64,000 nucleotides of DNA from Rahnella aquatilis CIP 78.65 = ATCC 33071 (GTDB taxonomy: Bacteria; Pseudomonadota; Gammaproteobacteria; Enterobacterales; Enterobacteriaceae), in assembly GCF_000241955.1 (NCBI RefSeq), contig NC_016818.1, forward strand, positions 1,364,001 through 1,428,000. The letters are read 5' to 3'. Position 1 is the stretch's first letter. The number at the start of each line of letters is the position of its first letter. The translations under genes were made by a program, and so were the position numbers. Below, piece by piece: positions 60,696-64,000 of the stretch. Below the pieces are notes generated by a model. The model made no database searches. It had not been told where the DNA came from and was given only the letters and a program-made list of their open reading frames with translations.

Positions 60696-63600
60696 ATGGC
60701 TCAGAACGGTAGCGTGGTTATTGATATTCTTTCTCGTACTAATGGTGCACTCATCTCCCAGGTTTCAAACGCCAGCCAGGACATTACTCTCAATCAAATC
60801 AGCATAGTACGCGTGCACGCGACGCGCGACGCGGTCATCAGCTACGAGCGCCTCGGGAATGATCTTGTCATCCACATGAAAGACGGACGCACCGTCCGCT
60901 ATCACAGTTTCTTCGATACAGATGGCAAGGGCCATCACAGCGAACTGATTTTCGATGATGGCGAGCATCCTGTCGAACACGCCGCATTTGTCGATACCGG
61001 CGCAACAGCGGGGGCTGTCCCGATCGTTCCTGCGTATGAAACCCTTCCTGATGTTGGTGCGCTGGTCATCGACTCTTCCAGTTTTGACCCGGCTGTTTTG
61101 GGTGCCATTCTGGGCGTTGTCGCACTGGGTGCCGGTATCGCGATTGCCGCTGGGGGCGGTGGTGGTGGGGGCGGCGGCAGCGGCAGCAACGGCGGCAGTG
61201 AGGGTGGCGGGAATACCGGTGGCGGGAACACGGGGGGTGGAAATACCGACGGGGGCAATACTGGCGGCGGTAACACCGGCCAGACCGCAACGTTATCTCT
61301 GGGCACCTTTGCCAGTGACAATACCCTTAACGCTGCGGAATCGCGTTTAGCACAAATCTTTTCAGGCACTGCAGGCAACGTGGCCGCAGGCCAGACCATT
61401 ACACTGACCATCAATGGTAAAACCTATACCAGTACCGTAGGCGCTGACGGCAAGTGGAACGTTAATCTGCCGTCGGTAGATTTACAAAATCTGGCAGATG
61501 GCACTTACGTCGTGTCTGTTACTGTCACCGGCACTGATGGCAAGTCTGTCACTCAGGGGATCACGGTTGTCGTCGACAAAACCCCGCCTGCGATCTCACT
61601 TGATCCTATCGCCAGTGACAACATTATTGACGCCGTGGAGCATCAGCAACCGCTGACGGTGACCGGCACAGCCTCTGTTTCTGAAGCCGGGCGTACACTG
61701 GTCGTCACCCTGAATGGCACGCTATACAACGCGACGGTAGGTGCTGATGGCACCTGGTCCGTGACCCTCCCTGCGGACACCGTTTCTGCTCTGGCGGAAG
61801 GTAGTTATACGCTGACTGCATCACTGACGGATGCGGCGGGCAATCAGACCAATACCCCGCTTGAATTCTCGGTCAGCGACAGCGCCGGTATTCTGACGGT
61901 CAATCCGGTTTCGGGCGATGGCCAGATTAACGCCACTGAAGCACAGAGTGCGCTGGTGATCACCGGTACCACGGCCAACGTGCCCGCTGGCACTCAAATT
62001 ATCGTAACGCTGGGCGGCGTGGAATATCGCACCACCACTACCGCAACCGGCGGCTGGAGCCTGAGCATTTCCCCTGACCAGTTGCAGACGCTGACGGATG
62101 GCCCGGCTGGCGTAACCGTCAGCCTGGTCGATGCACAGGGCAATACCATCAGTCAGACGACTGATCTGAATGTGGCGATCCACGGTGTTCCGCCAACAGT
62201 GGATCCCATTTTTGGTGGCGACAATATTCTCAATGGCAGTGAATCAACCACCCGTCAGATAATTACCGGGAATACCGGCCTGACAGGCGACGGTCAGACA
62301 GTGACCGTCACCGTTGGCGGCCAGCAAATTACCGGTACGGTGACGACAGACGGTATCTTCACCGTGACGGTCCCGCCTTCAGTACTCGGTACTCTGCCGC
62401 AGGGCAGCAATAATATCGTGGTCACCGTGACGGACCCGGCGGGCAATCACAACAGCATCACCACGCCGGTGACAGTCGATACCGTAGCACCCGTACTTAT
62501 GATCAATCCGCTGGCTGGCGACGGGCAAATCAGTCTGGCCGAAGCCGCAGGCGCACTGACCTTGTCAGGCACGGCGACGGCGGCAGACGCGGGCAGAACG
62601 GTCACGATCACCATTGATGGCAATACGTTTACGGCCGTGGTAGGCGATAACGGCGCATGGAGCACTCAAATTCCGGCGGGCACGCTGACCGGACTGAACG
62701 GCGATTTCCCGATTAGCGCCACCCTGACCGATACGGCAGGCAACACCACCAGCACATCCATCCCGCTGAATGTTGTTGCTGATGCCACCGTTCAGCCGGG
62801 CATTATCGTCAATACATTTGGCGGTGATAACGCTGTTGATGGCGCAGAAGTGCAAACGGCGCAGGTGCTGAGTGGTTCGACAACCCGCGTCGAAGCCGGG
62901 CAGATTGTCACCATCACGCTTAACAGTCATACCTACGAAGCCACAGTCCAGGCCAGTGGTAACTGGAGTGTGATTATTCCGGCGGCCGATATGGTCACGC
63001 TGACCGACGGTCCCCAAACCCTCAATGTCAGTGTTTCTGATAAAGCCGGTAACCCGGCGACCGCCAGCGATACCTTCAATGTTGATACCGCTGAGAACGG
63101 CATTGCGATTGATCCGGTGACCGGCGATAACGTCATCAATGCCGTGGAAACCGCCAGCGGCATTGAAATCAGCGGGACCACACTGGGTGTCGCGGAAAAC
63201 GCCATCGTCACCGTGCGATTCGGTTCGCTGTTTAAAACAGCCACGGTCGGGGCGAATGGCAGATGGTTCATGCTGTTAAGCACGGGGGAGATTGAAGATA
63301 TTAAGGGCGCAAATCCGGACCTGAACAGCATTTCTGCCACTGTCGAAGGGCCAGGCGGGGTAATTTTATCCAACAGTATTAATATCGGTATCGACAACAC
63401 CAATCCTGTTCCTGTCCTCAATACGCCGTTTGGCGATGGCTTGCTGAATACCGCGGAAGCCGCTGCCGGGCAGACACTCAGCGGCACCACAGGTAAATCG
63501 GGTGATGGTCAGACCGTCACCGTGACATTGGGCGGGCAAACCTATAACGCAACAGTGGCCGCAGACGGCAGTTGGTCAGTTCAGATCCCGGCGGCAGATT

Positions 63601-64000
63601 TACAGGCGCTGCCGCAGGGCAATGTGGCGATCTCCGTCATCGCGACTGACGGTGCGGGTAATACCGCGGCGGTAAGCGGCACTGCTACTGCTGATTTCAC
63701 CACACCGCTTCTGACCGTTAACCCGGTTTCCGGTGACGGTTATATCAACGCCACCGAAGCCGCTGCGGGCGTGGCGATCACCGGTACGGCTTCTCTTTCT
63801 GAAGCCGGTCGCACCGTTACCGTCACCCTCAACGGTGAAACGTATACCGGCATCGTGCAGCCAAACGGCCAGTGGAGTGTTTCCGTACCTGCCACCGCGT
63901 TCAATGGTGTCGCAGACGGCAGCTATCCGATTCAGGTCCAGCTTTCTGACGCGGCAGGTAACAGCACGACAGTCTCATCAGACGTGCAGCTTGCAGCCGA
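60696..64000 (+). CDS. BapA/LapF-type giant Ig-repeat adhesin (N-terminal part, cut by window edge)
   Basis: At least 1101 residues are encoded with no stop before the edge. The N-terminal ~130 residues (MAQNGSVVIDILSRTNG...) form a BapA-prefix-like beta-rich domain without a Sec signal, as expected for type I-secreted adhesins. Next come a hydrophobic segment (about 131-152), a poly-Gly stretch, and five GGGNT-type pentapeptides (170-194). From about residue 199 there are nine Ig-like repeats of about 100 residues each, most opening with a D/N-P-x-SGDGxINATEA-like phrase. AGGGG precedes the ATG. Homologues mediate biofilm formation; secretion genes would lie outside the window. Confidence 0.9.
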   Translation, partial: MAQNGSVVIDILSRTNGALISQVSNASQDITLNQISIVRVHATRDAVISYERLGNDLVIHMKDGRTVRYHSFFDTDGKGHHSELIFDDGEHPVEHAAFVDTGATAGAVPIVPAYETLPDVGALVIDSSSFDPAVLGAILGVVALGAGIAIAAGGGGGGGGGSGSNGGSEGGGNTGGGNTGGGNTDGGNTGGGNTGQTATLSLGTFASDNTLNAAESRLAQIFSGTAGNVAAGQTITLTINGKTYTSTVGADGKWNVNLPSVDLQNLADGTYVVSVTVTGTDGKSVTQGITVVVDKTPPAISLDPIASDNIIDAVEHQQPLTVTGTASVSEAGRTLVVTLNGTLYNATVGADGTWSVTLPADTVSALAEGSYTLTASLTDAAGNQTNTPLEFSVSDSAGILTVNPVSGDGQINATEAQSALVITGTTANVPAGTQIIVTLGGVEYRTTTTATGGWSLSISPDQLQTLTDGPAGVTVSLVDAQGNTISQTTDLNVAIHGVPPTVDPIFGGDNILNGSESTTRQIITGNTGLTGDGQTVTVTVGGQQITGTVTTDGIFTVTVPPSVLGTLPQGSNNIVVTVTDPAGNHNSITTPVTVDTVAPVLMINPLAGDGQISLAEAAGALTLSGTATAADAGRTVTITIDGNTFTAVVGDNGAWSTQIPAGTLTGLNGDFPISATLTDTAGNTTSTSIPLNVVADATVQPGIIVNTFGGDNAVDGAEVQTAQVLSGSTTRVEAGQIVTITLNSHTYEATVQASGNWSVIIPAADMVTLTDGPQTLNVSVSDKAGNPATASDTFNVDTAENGIAIDPVTGDNVINAVETASGIEISGTTLGVAENAIVTVRFGSLFKTATVGANGRWFMLLSTGEIEDIKGANPDLNSISATVEGPGGVILSNSINIGIDNTNPVPVLNTPFGDGLLNTAEAAAGQTLSGTTGKSGDGQTVTVTLGGQTYNATVAADGSWSVQIPAADLQALPQGNVAISVIATDGAGNTAAVSGTATADFTTPLLTVNPVSGDGYINATEAAAGVAITGTASLSEAGRTVTVTLNGETYTGIVQPNGQWSVSVPATAFNGVADGSYPIQVQLSDAAGNSTTVSSDVQLAA
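61203..61277 (+). repeat. Five tandem 15-bp units encoding GGGNT-type linker
   Basis: Five in-frame 15-bp repeats encode GGGNT, GGGNT, GGGNT, DGGNT, GGGNT. They follow directly after a poly-Gly/Ser stretch. Copy-number change here would keep the reading frame and only alter linker length. Confidence 0.8.
61290..64000 (+). repeat. Array of ~300-bp repeats encoding Ig-like domains
   Basis: Nine units start near 61290, 61592, 61889, 62189, 62494, 62802, 63101, 63411 and 63709, spaced 297-310 bp. Units 3 and 9 both begin with near-identical TVNPVSGDG(Q/Y)INATEA and are the most similar by eye, while units 1 and 7 are more divergent. The array continues past the window. Confidence 0.85.

Noticed and set aside
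61200..64000. Repeats in the adhesin gene considered as a CRISPR or non-coding tandem array
   Set aside because: The ~300-bp periodicity is in frame and encodes Ig-like domains; there are no short identical repeats with unique spacers.

Overview
The window is a conserved chromosomal stretch from a gamma-proteobacterium of the order Enterobacterales. Protein sequences and gene order follow the E. coli ackA-pta to rcsDB segment closely. The departures (katA between menE and yfaZ, a ycdZ homologue after nuoN, a BapA-type giant adhesin beyond rcsD) suggest a Yersiniaceae-type genus such as Rahnella, Rouxiella or Ewingella. The genus is an inference from recall, since no search could be run.

Layout, left to right. 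At 1-9207 lie pta (cut by the left edge) and ackA on the minus strand, then yfbV, yfbU, hxpA and yfbS on plus, then yfbR and alaA on minus. About 1 kb of AT-rich DNA separates alaA from lrhA (plus), and a 0.7 kb regulatory gap precedes the 13-gene nuo operon (nuoA-N with fused nuoCD, 11839-26974). After the nuo terminator come a CRP-site-preceded ycdZ homologue and elaB. The overlapping menaquinone cluster menF-D-H-B-C-E follows (28334-35367), then katA (minus), yfaZ and the CinA-like yfaY. A 1414-bp IS3-family element (39191-40604) sits exactly in the loop of a REP-like hairpin. Next come yfaE-nrdB-nrdA (minus), an autotransporter adhesin (plus), ubiG (minus), gyrA and rcsC (plus), an AT-rich orphan gene, then rcsB and rcsD (minus). 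A remnant of an MFS transporter gene precedes the 5' part of a BapA-like Ig-repeat adhesin that runs off the right edge.

Functional themes. Acetate overflow (ackA-pta), NADH:quinone oxidoreductase (nuo) and menaquinone synthesis (men) together handle aerobic/anaerobic energy metabolism. A strong ArcA-box match lies ahead of nuoA. LrhA and the Rcs phosphorelay (RcsC, RcsD, RcsB) are envelope and motility regulators, here close to two large surface adhesins. NrdAB with its ferredoxin YfaE, plus GyrA, serve DNA synthesis and topology; nrdA carries NrdR-box and DnaA-box candidates.

The least explained parts are the orphan gene between rcsC and rcsB (AGA/AGG-rich, with a His...Asn-Cys pattern suggesting a permuted papain-like fold), the autotransporter with GGAI/FxxN Pmp-like repeats beside nrdA, a perfect 10+10 bp dyad before nuoA, and two small-ORF candidates in long intergenic regions. 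I saw no tRNA or rRNA gene, CRISPR array, prophage or complete defence system.
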